DNA from: an uncultured Alcanivorax sp.
GTDB taxonomy: Bacteria; Pseudomonadota; Gammaproteobacteria; Pseudomonadales; Alcanivoracaceae
Length of the DNA: 34,715 nucleotides
NCBI GenBank assembly: GCA_913055795.1
Contig: CAJXLA010000022.1
Location: 1-34,715 of the forward strand
Reading direction: 5' to 3'
This document shows, in pieces, positions 24,158-32,025 of this stretch (positions within the stretch are counted from its first letter, which is position 1; each line of letters begins with the position of its first letter). The notes under the pieces are model-generated. The model saw only the letters and a list, made by a program, of their open reading frames with translations. It was not told the DNA's origin and made no database searches. Position numbers and translations under genes: made by a program.

Positions 24158-25123
24158 ATGGACCAGCAACCGATTGATACCCAACCCTTCTCGGACTTTG
24201 AGTCGGCCAGCCGGGCCGTTCTGCACTTCCTTCGTGGCCGGATCGACATGGATTTGTGGATGATGACGAGAACCGAAGGATCTGACTGGATTGTGCTACA
24301 GGCAGATGATCACGGTTACGGCGTTCAGGATGGGGCCGTTTTCCAGTGGGAGCAAAGCTATTGTTATCGCATGGTCCGTGGCGAGGGGCCTAGCGTCGCG
24401 CCGAAAGCCTCTGAAGTTCCTCTCTATGTGAAAGCCGGTATCAATCAAAAGGTCGAAATCGGCGCCTATATCGGAGTTCCCGTTTGCACCAGTGATGGTT
24501 CATTGTTTGGCACGCTCTGTGCGATTGATCCGAGCCCACGGGATGAGGCAATACGTAACGAGCTGCCAATCATTGAGCTGGCAGCGAAGCTTCTGGGAAC
24601 CGTGTTGTCCACTGAGCTCGACGCTCAAGAGAGCGAACGATCTCGCGAGCGAAGTGAGCGGGAAGCCACAACGGACGCATTGACCGGAGTCGTTAATCGA
24701 CGTGGGTGGAATGCCGCAATCGAAGCCGAGGAATCCAGGGCCAGGCGGTATGGGAATCCAGCCAGTATAGTGATTGTTGATCTCGATGGTCTCAAGGAGG
24801 TTAACGACACGCGAGGGCACGCCGACGGAGACGAGTTGATATGCCGCGTGGCCGGGGCGCTCACGGATGCTGTAAGAAGCCCCGACGTTGTAGCCCGTCT
24901 CGGGGGAGATGAGTTTGGCGTTCTTGCCGTGGAATGTGGCGCGACCAAATTGGATCGACTGGTCGAGAGACTACGTTCTTCGTTCGTCACGCATGACGTT
25001 TCCGCTTCTATAGGCAAAGCCGTTCGTGATCCCGAGAAAGGGCTTGTGCATACGCTGTCAGAGGCGGACCGAGACATGTATGCGGAGAAAAAGGCCCGCC
25101 GGACACATCCTTCCCGTGAATAG
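24158..25123 (+). CDS. GAF-GGDEF diguanylate cyclase
   Basis: A predicted cytosolic diguanylate cyclase that makes cyclic di-GMP from two GTP. Residues about 15-155 look like a GAF sensor domain (QSYCYRMVRGEGPSV, IGAYIGVPVCTSDGSLFGTLCAIDP). A short charged linker follows (about 155-172), then a GGDEF domain with DALTGVVNRRGW, VDLDGLKEVNDTRGHADGDEL and the active-site GGDEF at 249-253. The inhibitory I-site RSPD is at 240-243, five residues before the motif, so feedback inhibition is expected. There is no membrane helix. AGGAAA lies upstream of ATG 24158. Base composition is lower in GC than in neighbouring genes, which may indicate transfer. It converges with another GGDEF gene. Confidence 0.93.
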   Translation: MDQQPIDTQPFSDFESASRAVLHFLRGRIDMDLWMMTRTEGSDWIVLQADDHGYGVQDGAVFQWEQSYCYRMVRGEGPSVAPKASEVPLYVKAGINQKVEIGAYIGVPVCTSDGSLFGTLCAIDPSPRDEAIRNELPIIELAAKLLGTVLSTELDAQESERSRERSEREATTDALTGVVNRRGWNAAIEAEESRARRYGNPASIVIVDLDGLKEVNDTRGHADGDELICRVAGALTDAVRSPDVVARLGGDEFGVLAVECGATKLDRLVERLRSSFVTHDVSASIGKAVRDPEKGLVHTLSEADRDMYAEKKARRTHPSRE

Positions 25124-25240
25124 CCGGGATCGCGATACCAGTCTGCTCGGCAATACCCGATCGTTGACCCTGAAAGCAGGCTGCGAGAAGAGGCGCGCAC
25201 TTTCTCCAATGTTTCAACGGCCCGGGCCGGGGAGCCGCCT

Positions 25241-26887
25241 TTATTCTGACTGAGCGGGATTGTGATGCAGGGATACCAGGTAGACGCGGTTGCGTCCGCC
25301 TTCCTTGGCGGTGTAGCAGGCACGGTCGGCGGCTTCCAGCAGAGTTTCGCCCGGCGGCGGGTTGCCGGCGAGCGCCACCAGGCCTACGCTCGCCGTGATG
25401 CACACGGGCTGAGCCTGCCCGTGAAAGCTGAAATCTTCGATCGCCCGGCGCAGGGTCTCGCCCAGCTCCTGCGCCTTGTCCATGGGGCAGTGATGAAAGA
25501 TGGCCGCGAATTCGTCGCCGCCCATGCGGGCAAGGACGTCGCCTTCGCGCAAGTGCGAGCGCATAACGCCACACAACTGGGTCAGCAAGGAGTCGCCCAC
25601 GGCATGCCCGTAGGTGTCATTGATATCCTTGAAGTAATCCAGATCGATAAAGCAGAGCACATGATGTGCGCCGTCCCTGCTTACTCCTTCGGCCGCGTGG
25701 CTGAGCCGCTGCTCGAATTCGCGGCGGTTGATCAGACCGGTGAGCGGGTCATGGGTGGCTTCCCAGGACAGGCGCTCCACGCGGGAACGTTCTTCGGAGA
25801 TATCTTCGGCGACCATGATGTAATACCAGGGTCGATGATGGCGGGTGGAGATGATGCTGAAGGTCAGCCGTAGCCAGGTCGGTTCACCGTCGCTGCCGTG
25901 CCAGAGTCGTTCGAACTGCACGGCGTCTTCGCCGTCCCCGAGGGCGGCATTCAACACCTGGGTGCTGAGCGGCGAGTCGGCGCCCGCCGACAGTTGTTCC
26001 AGGCTCGTGCCCAACAGGCTTTCGGGGGAGAGCTTAAGGATTCGCCCCAGTCGATTGTTCACCGAACGCAAGATGCCGGTCCCGCACACCAGGGCCATGC
26101 CCACCCCGGCGTTTTCCAGTGTGGCCCGCAGTTCGCGCTCGGACAGGGTCAGGCGCCGGGCCGTCCACCAGAACAGCAGCATGGCGATGAATGCGGCCAT
26201 GCCCAGCACAAGACCCACCAATGCGAAAAGCACGGTGTTGAGCCACCGATCGGCTTCGCCCAGTGTGTGCGAGAACTTCTTCTCCAGCGGCTGAAGATTT
26301 TCCTGGAGGCGGTTGATGTTCGAGCGGGCGGACTCGAGCTGTGGGCGGGATTCGACGCCCGCTTCCAGGCGATTCGCGATATCTCGCAACGCGAGAATGT
26401 ATTGATCGCCTTCGCGCCACAGGTTCACGGCCTCGCGAAAATGCGAAACGTCGGAGAAGTGCCGGTACAGCCAGATCAGGCGGTCAATATCCCGGGGGTG
26501 GTTGTCGCCGCGCAAGTAGCCATCACGTGCTTGCTCGATATCGGGCGGGGAGCGTTCCAGCGCTTTGCGCGCCTGGCGGTCGCCGAGTGGCACCGCCAGT
26601 GCTTGGCGCGCGCGGCGCAGATCTTCGGGGTTGCCCTGTTCGGCGTAGCGATCGAGATAATAGACGGCGTTTTGCTGGCCCTTGGACCAGAGACTTTCAC
26701 CGGTGACATAGGCGCGCAGGCCGGACTTGAGCTCCAGCACGGCCAGCGTCACCGCGAGAGCGAGTACGAGCAGGACCAGGATGCTGCCGAACCCGGCGAG
26801 CATCACCGGCCGCGACCGTCCTGCGGCGGCGTCGGCACGGATCCGGCGCGGATCAAAGGTGGCACGCAAGGGGCGCAGGATATCCAT
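25241..26887 (-). CDS. Membrane-bound PAS-GGDEF diguanylate cyclase
   Basis: Predicted inner-membrane diguanylate cyclase of 548 residues. A first membrane helix (about 29-51, VMLAGFGSILVLLVLALAVT) and a second (about 217-243, LFALVGLVLGMAAFIAMLLF) enclose a mostly helical periplasmic sensor region with no family I recognise. A PAS-like domain (about 255-370) starts LRATLENAGVGMALV and ends in the PAC-like YYIMVAEDISEERSR. The GGDEF domain has DPLTGLINRREFEQ, IDLDYFKDINDTYGH and GGDEF at 456-460. An I-site REGD lies at 447-450. ATG 26887 has a GAGG upstream. It converges with the first GGDEF gene and no shared operon is possible. Confidence 0.93.
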   Translation of the reverse strand: MDILRPLRATFDPRRIRADAAAGRSRPVMLAGFGSILVLLVLALAVTLAVLELKSGLRAYVTGESLWSKGQQNAVYYLDRYAEQGNPEDLRRARQALAVPLGDRQARKALERSPPDIEQARDGYLRGDNHPRDIDRLIWLYRHFSDVSHFREAVNLWREGDQYILALRDIANRLEAGVESRPQLESARSNINRLQENLQPLEKKFSHTLGEADRWLNTVLFALVGLVLGMAAFIAMLLFWWTARRLTLSERELRATLENAGVGMALVCGTGILRSVNNRLGRILKLSPESLLGTSLEQLSAGADSPLSTQVLNAALGDGEDAVQFERLWHGSDGEPTWLRLTFSIISTRHHRPWYYIMVAEDISEERSRVERLSWEATHDPLTGLINRREFEQRLSHAAEGVSRDGAHHVLCFIDLDYFKDINDTYGHAVGDSLLTQLCGVMRSHLREGDVLARMGGDEFAAIFHHCPMDKAQELGETLRRAIEDFSFHGQAQPVCITASVGLVALAGNPPPGETLLEAADRACYTAKEGGRNRVYLVSLHHNPAQSE

Positions 26888-27180
26888 AAGCTGCCTCAGA
26901 ACTAATCCTTAGTATTCCCTCCAGAATAATGCGAACATATGACCAACTGTCCATCATTTTTGTGAATGCCGTCACATTATGGTGCGCGAAAGCGGCGCTT
27001 TATTCCGCCTTCCGGTTTCGAGAATGAGCCTGGTTGCGCGGCAGGATCAAGGTTTGCGCCCCGCAGCCGCGGCAGAAAGGGGTGCGGGGCCCAACCCGCG
27101 GGCCGGGTAAGGGAATGCCGGCAGGGCAAGCGACCTGAAGGGCGGACAATCGGGTTGCGGGTTCCGGCGATGTGGGTGCA
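26888..27180. other. Gene-free region upstream of the PAS-GGDEF gene
   Basis: The first ~80 bp are AT-richer and should contain the promoter of the - strand cyclase, but I cannot place convincing -35/-10 boxes. The remainder is GC-rich with no credible start or product on either strand. The terminator of the methyltransferase gene follows at 27181. Confidence 0.5.
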
Positions 27181-27208
27181 TCAAAAAACGGGCCCGCAGG
27201 CCCGTTTT
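27181..27208 (-). terminator. Intrinsic terminator of the methyltransferase gene(s)
   Basis: AAAACGGGCC (27185-27194) pairs with GGCCCGTTTT (27199-27208) around a 4-nt loop. Read on the - strand the stem ends in a run of six T. It lies 30 bp after the 27239 stop. Confidence 0.85.
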
Positions 27209-27238
27209 CAGTCAAGCAGAGACGGCCAAGCGAAGAGC

Positions 27239-27997
27239 TTACTGCTTGCGCTTCAGTACCCAGATTTCGAGCATGACCCACTCTTCGCCGGGATAGTTGT
27301 CGCGTTCAATCTGCGACATCAGCCGGTGGCGGCTGGCCATGGAGCCGACGAACTCGAAGCGCTCGAGCAGGGCGTGCTTGGCGCTGTCGGCGGCTTCGAG
27401 GGCGAAGGGGTTGAGGAAGTTCACCAGCAGATAGCCTTCGCCGTCGCCCTTCGCGAAGGCATCCAGTACGCGCTCGACCGCTTCGGTTTCCAGATAGACC
27501 AGCGCGGCCGTGGAGATCATGATCTGCGCTTCGCTGATGGCCTGATCGAGCCGGGCCTGCTTGTCCGCGTCCGGGGCGTTGAGATCCGCATCGATGGTCT
27601 CGTCATAGACGCCCGCGCTCTTGCCGTAGGCCAGGGCGTTTTGCGAGATGTCGATGCCGGTTACCTTGGCGTCGAACCGGCGCGCCTGGTTCACCTGCTT
27701 GGCGGCGTCCGCGTTCTTCCAGTTCTCGCGGATGCCTTCGTAGTCCATGCCGTTGACGCAGGCCATGGTGGTGTTGCCGAAGCAGCCCGCCAGGTCGACC
27801 AGGTTCACCGGGCCGGAGCCGGCCTGCTGCTGCGCCCAGTCGAGGATCAGGCGGTCGAAGGTCTGGCGGTTGAAGTTGTCGGAGACGTACTGCAGTTCGT
27901 CGAGGATGCGTTCCTTGAAGGGTACGGGGTCCTCGGCGACATAGATGTCGTCGAAATGCTGTTTCTTTTCGTCCGTCTTTACGCCGGAATCACTCAT
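27239..27997 (-). CDS. Class I SAM-dependent methyltransferase of unknown substrate
   Basis: The likely start is ATG 27997, with AGGGGGA about eight bases upstream, giving MSDSGVKTDEKKQHFDDIYV and 252 residues; the frame extends to 28084 but without a better site. The N-terminus FDDIYVAEDPVPFKERIL belongs to a little-studied methyltransferase type. The SAM motif I is VNLVDLAGCFGNTTMA (about residues 64-79), with Cys-Phe where many enzymes have Gly-x-Gly. The acidic motif II is VTGIDISQNALAYG. It is not the sarcosine/dimethylglycine methyltransferase that normally accompanies GSMT: it lacks that family's N-terminal and IWGGEDIHIG-type segments. It is the next gene after the GSMT-like gene, 280 bp downstream, possibly with its own promoter. 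Substrate unknown. Confidence 0.85.
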   Translation of the reverse strand: MSDSGVKTDEKKQHFDDIYVAEDPVPFKERILDELQYVSDNFNRQTFDRLILDWAQQQAGSGPVNLVDLAGCFGNTTMACVNGMDYEGIRENWKNADAAKQVNQARRFDAKVTGIDISQNALAYGKSAGVYDETIDADLNAPDADKQARLDQAISEAQIMISTAALVYLETEAVERVLDAFAKGDGEGYLLVNFLNPFALEAADSAKHALLERFEFVGSMASRHRLMSQIERDNYPGEEWVMLEIWVLKRKQ

Positions 27998-28046
27998 GAG
28001 GCTTGTCCCCCTGTTGAGAAAGGGCTGTGTATGGTCCGGGTGGGGC

Positions 28047-28073
28047 GCGCTCGGGTCAAGTTGGCCCGAGCGC
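28047..28073 (-). promoter_or_regulatory. Leader hairpin before the methyltransferase
   Basis: GCGCTCGGG (28047-28055) and CCCGAGCGC (28065-28073) form a perfect 9-bp stem, about 50 bp before the start at 27997. No T-run follows on the - strand. It could be an mRNA structure or a dyad binding site. Confidence 0.45.
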
Positions 28074-28110
28074 GGCGTTATCAATGACCCGGTTGTGGTT
28101 TCGTCGCGAC

Positions 28111-28139
28111 ATACTACACCCGGCGGATGCGTCCGACAC
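28111..28139 (-). promoter_or_regulatory. Weak promoter candidate for the 27239-27997 gene
   Basis: On the - strand GTGTCG and TAGTAT are 17 bp apart, in the 280-bp gap between the two methyltransferase genes. The -35 matches poorly (three of six). Confidence 0.25.
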
Positions 28140-28277
28140 GCGCCTGGTCCACCCAGAACCGGAGTGCTTGCGAAGTGGCATCCACGACCTCGCGGCCCAC
28201 GCGCGCGCAGGTGCGGGCCCGATCGGCGTCACGCCCATGGCAGGCGTGCGCCGCGGGCCGTCGGAAGAGCAACCGCT

Positions 28278-29048
28278 TCAGGCTTCGGGCTTGACCGCTA
28301 CCTGCTGGACGAAGTCCACGTTTTCACGGTCATAGGGACGATGGAAGTCACCATAGCGCGTAACCTGCCGGAAGCCGGCATCTTCCAGCAGATGCGTCAC
28401 GTAATCCTGGCGCAGGGGATACATGTTCAACTGGAAGTGCGCGCCGTCCGGGAACTTGTACTCGAAGCGCGCCAGCTGGCGGTGCAGGGTCCCGGGATAG
28501 GCGTCCACGCCCTTGCCGGTGTAGTAGTGCTGGTGGCTGGAGCTGTAGCCGTGATCCAGCATGGAGTCGTAGTTGCGATGATCAATGATGATGACACCGC
28601 CGGGACGCAGGACCTTGTAGAAGGCTTCCAGGATGTCGCGGCGCTCTTCGTGATCGAAGATATGGGTAAAGGAGTTGCCCAGGCATACCAGGGCGTCAAA
28701 ACGCTCCTCGCCCAGCTCTTCCGGCAGGTTCAACCAGTCCGCGGCCTGGGTATGCGCGAAGCGAACCCCCATCTGCTGAGCGTTTTCGCGCGTCTTGCCG
28801 ATCATGTTGTCGGAGCCGTCGGTGGCGGTGACCACCAGCCCCGAGCGGGCCAGGTTGATGGCATTGAAGCCGGTACCGCTGGCGACGTCCACAACTTCGC
28901 GTGCGCCCGCTTCCTTGAGCAGCTTCTCGTAAAAGCCGCCTTCGGAGGCGGTTCGACCTTCCCAGCCCACCAGGTCGTCCCAGTAGTCGACGAAGTCCGG
29001 GGTGTACTGTTCGTGTTGATTGCCGGCATTGCGGTTCTGAATCGTCAT
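28278..29048 (-). CDS. Glycine/sarcosine N-methyltransferase-like enzyme
   Basis: The family transfers methyl groups from SAM to glycine and sarcosine, the first steps of de novo glycine betaine synthesis in halophiles. The protein is 256 residues. It has DYWDDLVGWEGRTASEGG (residues 21-38), the equivalent of the WDDLIDW..R region of Halorhodospira GSMT with the carboxylate-binding Arg32. SAM motif I is VDVASGTGF (53-61), and Asp77 should bind the ribose. LGNSFTH (123-129) and IDHRNYD (155-161) hold the Asn, His and Arg known from GNMT/GSMT active sites; RYGDF is at 231-235. AGGAGA precedes ATG 29048. The usual partner SDMT is not beside it. It is divergent from a MocR regulator. Confidence 0.82.
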   Translation of the reverse strand: MTIQNRNAGNQHEQYTPDFVDYWDDLVGWEGRTASEGGFYEKLLKEAGAREVVDVASGTGFNAINLARSGLVVTATDGSDNMIGKTRENAQQMGVRFAHTQAADWLNLPEELGEERFDALVCLGNSFTHIFDHEERRDILEAFYKVLRPGGVIIIDHRNYDSMLDHGYSSSHQHYYTGKGVDAYPGTLHRQLARFEYKFPDGAHFQLNMYPLRQDYVTHLLEDAGFRQVTRYGDFHRPYDRENVDFVQQVAVKPEA

Positions 29049-29149
29049 GCTTGGTTCTCCTGTCTTGCCTGGACGGCCTTGCCGTCGGGGTGATGTACCC
29101 TAGGCTCACGAGGCGTATCATCACAGATTCAGCAAAAAACTGATGTGCC

Positions 29150-29180
29150 GGTACAGTTTTGAATTTGCGGAAACTGTACC
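29150..29180. promoter_or_regulatory. 10-bp dyad operator candidate between GSMT-like gene and mocR
   Basis: GGTACAGTTT (29150-29159) and AAACTGTACC (29171-29180) are perfect inverted copies with centres 21 bp apart, two helical turns. The dyad is 24 bp before the regulator start and about 100 bp before the GSMT-like start. This suits a dimeric GntR-type winged helix that regulates itself and perhaps the divergent gene. Confidence 0.65.
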
Positions 29181-29203
29181 TGTTTCTGGTGGAGGCAACT
29201 GTA

Positions 29204-30646
29204 ATGGTCGAGGAAACCGGCCGGCACCGCTACGAGGATGTGGCGGACACCCTGGCGGCTCAGATCGAGGCGGGTACCTGGGGCGCCGGGGCGCGGCTGC
29301 CCGGAGTGCGCAAGCTCGCGGCCCAGTTCGGCGTGAGTGTGTCCACGGTGGTGGCGGCCGAGCATCTGCTGGAGAACCAGGGGCTGATCGAAGCGCGACC
29401 GCGCTCGGGCTACTATGTGCGCGAATATTCCGGCCAGGCGCCTGAAGCGCCCGATCCGTCCCCGCCGGCGAGCCAGCCCACGGCCGTGGCCGGCCAGCCC
29501 CTGGTGTTGCAGGTGGTGCAGGCGGCCAACGAACCGGGGCTGGTGCGCCTGGGCGCGGCCGTGCCCCACGGCGATTTCTTGCCCGCACGGGGGCTGCAGC
29601 GTGCTTTCTCCGGGGTGGGGCGCAACTGGGGGGACCGGGCCCTGGCCTATGCCTTTCCGCCTGGTCCCCTGGAGTTGCGACAGCAGATTGCCCGGCGCAT
29701 GGCGGATGCCGGGTGTCAGCTGGGGCCCGAGGAAATCGTGGTCACCAACGGTGCCCAGGAGGCAATCGCGCTCTCGCTGCGGGCGGTGGCGGAGCCCGGT
29801 GATGTGATTGCCATTGAATCGCCCACCTTTTACGGCCTGCTCCAGGCGATCGAGGCGCAAGGGCTGCGGGCGCTGGAAATTCCCACGGATCCCGATACGG
29901 GGGTGTCGCCGGATGCGCTGGCCCTGGCACTGGATCAGTGGCCGGTGGCGGCGGCGTTACTGATGCCCAATTTCGGCAACCCTCTGGGGCACTGTGCCGA
30001 TGAGGACCGCAAGCGCGCCCTGGTTGAGTTGCTGGAACAGCGGAATGTGCCCCTGATCGAGGATGACGTCTACGGTGATCTGGCTTTTACCCAGCCACGT
30101 CCCTGGGCCGCCAAGGCCTGGGAGAGTGCCGGCGGCGTGCTCTATTGCGGCTCCTTTTCCAAGACGCTGTCGCCCGGACTCCGGGTGGGCTGGGCTGTGC
30201 CCGGGCGTTTTCATGATCGGCTGGAATACCTCAAATACGCCTACAGCCACGCCAGCCCGGCCTGGCCCGGTTTTGCCGTCGCGGACTTTCTCGCGCGCGG
30301 CGGTTATGACCGCTACCTGCGCCGGGCCTGCGGCGATCTCGCGCGGGCGGTGGACCGCGTTCGCCGGGCGGTAGCGCGCTATTTTCCCGCCGGAACGCGC
30401 AGCACCCGGCCGCAGGGCGGTTTCGTGATCTGGGTGGAACTGCCCGAGGGGGTGGACGCCATTCAGCTCTACCGCCGGGCGCTGGCGGAGCATATCAGTA
30501 TCGCGCCCGGGCCTCTGTTCTCGCCCACGCGCCGCTTCCAGCGCTGTATCCGGCTGAATTGCGCCCAGCCCTGGCACGCGCGCATGGAGTGGGCGCTGCA
30601 GCGCCTGGGCCAGCTGGCCACCGATTTGAGGGCCGGGACGCACTGA
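29204..30646 (+). CDS. MocR/PdxR-type GntR-family regulator with aminotransferase domain
   Basis: MocR proteins join a DNA-binding winged helix to a PLP-binding aminotransferase fold and respond to PLP or amino compounds. ATG 29204 is chosen because GGAGG sits eight bases upstream; the open frame back to 29159 overlaps the dyad. The protein is 480 residues. The GntR domain (about 5-72) has LPGVRKLAAQFGVSVSTVVAAEHLLENQGL. The aminotransferase part (about 105-475) has TNGAQEAIALSLRAV, MPNFGNPLGH, IEDDVYGDL and the PLP lysine Lys320 in CGSFSKTLSPGLRVGW. It is divergent from the GSMT-like gene, which is its most likely target besides itself. Ligand unknown. Confidence 0.92.
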   Translation: MVEETGRHRYEDVADTLAAQIEAGTWGAGARLPGVRKLAAQFGVSVSTVVAAEHLLENQGLIEARPRSGYYVREYSGQAPEAPDPSPPASQPTAVAGQPLVLQVVQAANEPGLVRLGAAVPHGDFLPARGLQRAFSGVGRNWGDRALAYAFPPGPLELRQQIARRMADAGCQLGPEEIVVTNGAQEAIALSLRAVAEPGDVIAIESPTFYGLLQAIEAQGLRALEIPTDPDTGVSPDALALALDQWPVAAALLMPNFGNPLGHCADEDRKRALVELLEQRNVPLIEDDVYGDLAFTQPRPWAAKAWESAGGVLYCGSFSKTLSPGLRVGWAVPGRFHDRLEYLKYAYSHASPAWPGFAVADFLARGGYDRYLRRACGDLARAVDRVRRAVARYFPAGTRSTRPQGGFVIWVELPEGVDAIQLYRRALAEHISIAPGPLFSPTRRFQRCIRLNCAQPWHARMEWALQRLGQLATDLRAGTH

Positions 30647-30666
30647 AATTCGGTGCCAACACCGCT

Positions 30667-31008
30667 ATGCTGATAGCGGGCATTGAGCATGGGCAGATGA
30701 TGGCACTGACAAATGCACGCAACGAGGCGTCGCAGGACGAGTACAAGGTCCCGCGCGTGATCACCGCCTTGGGTCCGGTGCCTGCCTTCACCAACATCCT
30801 CGCGTCCGGGGGACGTCATATCCGCGCCCTGTTGTCGCTGTTCGACCGGTACGGCCTGACGGTGCCTGACGATCCCGGGCCCGATGTGCAGCGGGTATTG
30901 GCGCGCTTGCGCGACGCCTCGCAACACCGGCATTTGCCCGCCTTCCGGCGTTGCGCCGAGCGTGGTGGCCGGGGCCGGCGCCGGGCATGGCAAGGAGATC
31001 GGGGATGA
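30667..31008 (+). pseudogene. Internally deleted DUF2202 (ferritin-like) remnant
   Basis: The frame contains ALTNARNEASQDEYKVPRV and FTNILASGGRHIRALLSLFDRYGLTVPDD, then directly DVQRVLARLRDASQHRHLPAFRRCAERGG. These match the first and last parts of DUF2202 ferritin-like proteins as I recall them. About 35-40 middle residues, which hold the second helix pair and its metal ligands, are missing. The usual EAExRH ligand segment here reads ASGGRH. The start is uncertain (ATG 30667 or 30697, both without a good ribosome binding site; an MTTT-like start is not seen). Its stop overlaps the ZIP gene start (ATGA at 31005-31008). It could be a decayed gene kept in frame for translational coupling, or a shortened protein with a new role. 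Confidence 0.6.
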
Positions 31009-31742
31009 ACGACGGTTTCTGGACGGCGTTCGGAGCCAGTCTGCTGGCCGCGGCGGTGACCGCCACGGGCATCGCCACCATTCGCCGCTTCGCCGGCTGG
31101 GGCGAGCGCAACACGCCCTATTTCATGGCCTTTGCCGCCGGGGTGCTGATCGCCGCTTCCTTCCTCCACATCATTCCGAAAGCCTTCACGATGAACCCGG
31201 ATGCGCCGGCCTGGCTGCTCACCGGCTTCTTCGGGCTCTATCTGTTCAATCGCTTTGTCACCGCCTTCGTCTGCGCGCGCGTGCCCGACGCGGATGAACC
31301 CGGTCTGGGGCCGGTGCCCACGCTGGGCATCGGCTTTCATTCGCTGGTGGACGGGGCCGTCTATTCGATCACCTATACGGTGAGCATCTTCACGGGCGTG
31401 GTGGCCACCTTCGGCATGGTGCTGCACGAATTCCCCGAGGGCATCATTACCTATCTGCTGCTGCGCCGGGGCGGGTTTTCGGAGCCGCGCGCCGCGTTGT
31501 TCGCCTTCTGCGCGGCGGCGCTGACCACGCCGGTCGGCGTGCTGGTGTCCTGGCCGTTGCTGCGGCTGGTGACCGGTGAAATGCTGGGCGCGCTGTTGGC
31601 GCTTTCGGCGGGTGCGCTGGTCTATGTGGGCGCGAGTCACCTGCTGCCGCGGGCGGAACGCGAACACGGGCGTTTCACCCTGGTGGCGCTGGCCGGCGGT
31701 ATTCTGGTGGCTGCGCTGATCGTGTTCAGCAAGGGCGCCTGA
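31005..31742 (+). CDS. ZIP-family divalent metal transporter
   Basis: ZIP transporters import zinc or other divalent cations through the inner membrane. The 245-residue protein has about eight membrane helices. The paired metal-site motifs of helices IV and V are HSLVDGAVYS (His112) and HEFPEGI (His141, Glu142, Glu145). An HIIPKAF segment follows helix II. AAGGAG at 30992-30997 lies seven bases before ATG 31005, inside the end of the DUF2202-like frame. No regulator is adjacent. Substrate specificity cannot be read from the sequence. Confidence 0.92.
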   Translation: MNDGFWTAFGASLLAAAVTATGIATIRRFAGWGERNTPYFMAFAAGVLIAASFLHIIPKAFTMNPDAPAWLLTGFFGLYLFNRFVTAFVCARVPDADEPGLGPVPTLGIGFHSLVDGAVYSITYTVSIFTGVVATFGMVLHEFPEGIITYLLLRRGGFSEPRAALFAFCAAALTTPVGVLVSWPLLRLVTGEMLGALLALSAGALVYVGASHLLPRAEREHGRFTLVALAGGILVAALIVFSKGA

Positions 31743-32025
31743 CATTCACCCGCTCCCGGCGCCATGGGTCATTCCGGTAACAGCTCTCGGTCCGCATCCG
31801 CTGATTCAAGCGCACCGCGGCGGCTCGCCGAGCGCTCCCTCGTTGCGCTCCGGCGGGATCTCCCCGCATGGCCACGACCCGGTGCCCAATGCGCGTTTGC
31901 TCGCGCATCCGGGGCTTCCGGGATCAACGCTTGGGACGGATACTGTCTGCCGTGCTAGGCTGGAATCCGATTGTACGCACCGCGATGTGCGGAGCCGAGT
32001 CCTTTTGGATAGAGAGGGTGAGACC
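31743..32025. other. Gene-free region after the ZIP gene
   Basis: It is GC-rich, with a short GAGCGC/GCGCTC hairpin (about 31828-31850) and no T-run terminator. I see no credible gene. The ~60 bp before 32026 should hold the promoter of the SpoIIAA-like gene, but no hexamer pair with good spacing was found. Confidence 0.45.

Noticed and set aside
27239-27997. Annotation as sarcosine/dimethylglycine N-methyltransferase because it is next to a GSMT-like gene
   Set aside because: The sequence lacks the SDMT N-terminal and substrate-loop segments I know from Halorhodospira; context alone is not enough.
26966-29093. Two long + strand frames (373 and 382 codons) opposite the methyltransferases
   Set aside because: They oppose the two methyltransferase genes, which have SAM motifs and ribosome binding sites; the + frames have neither.
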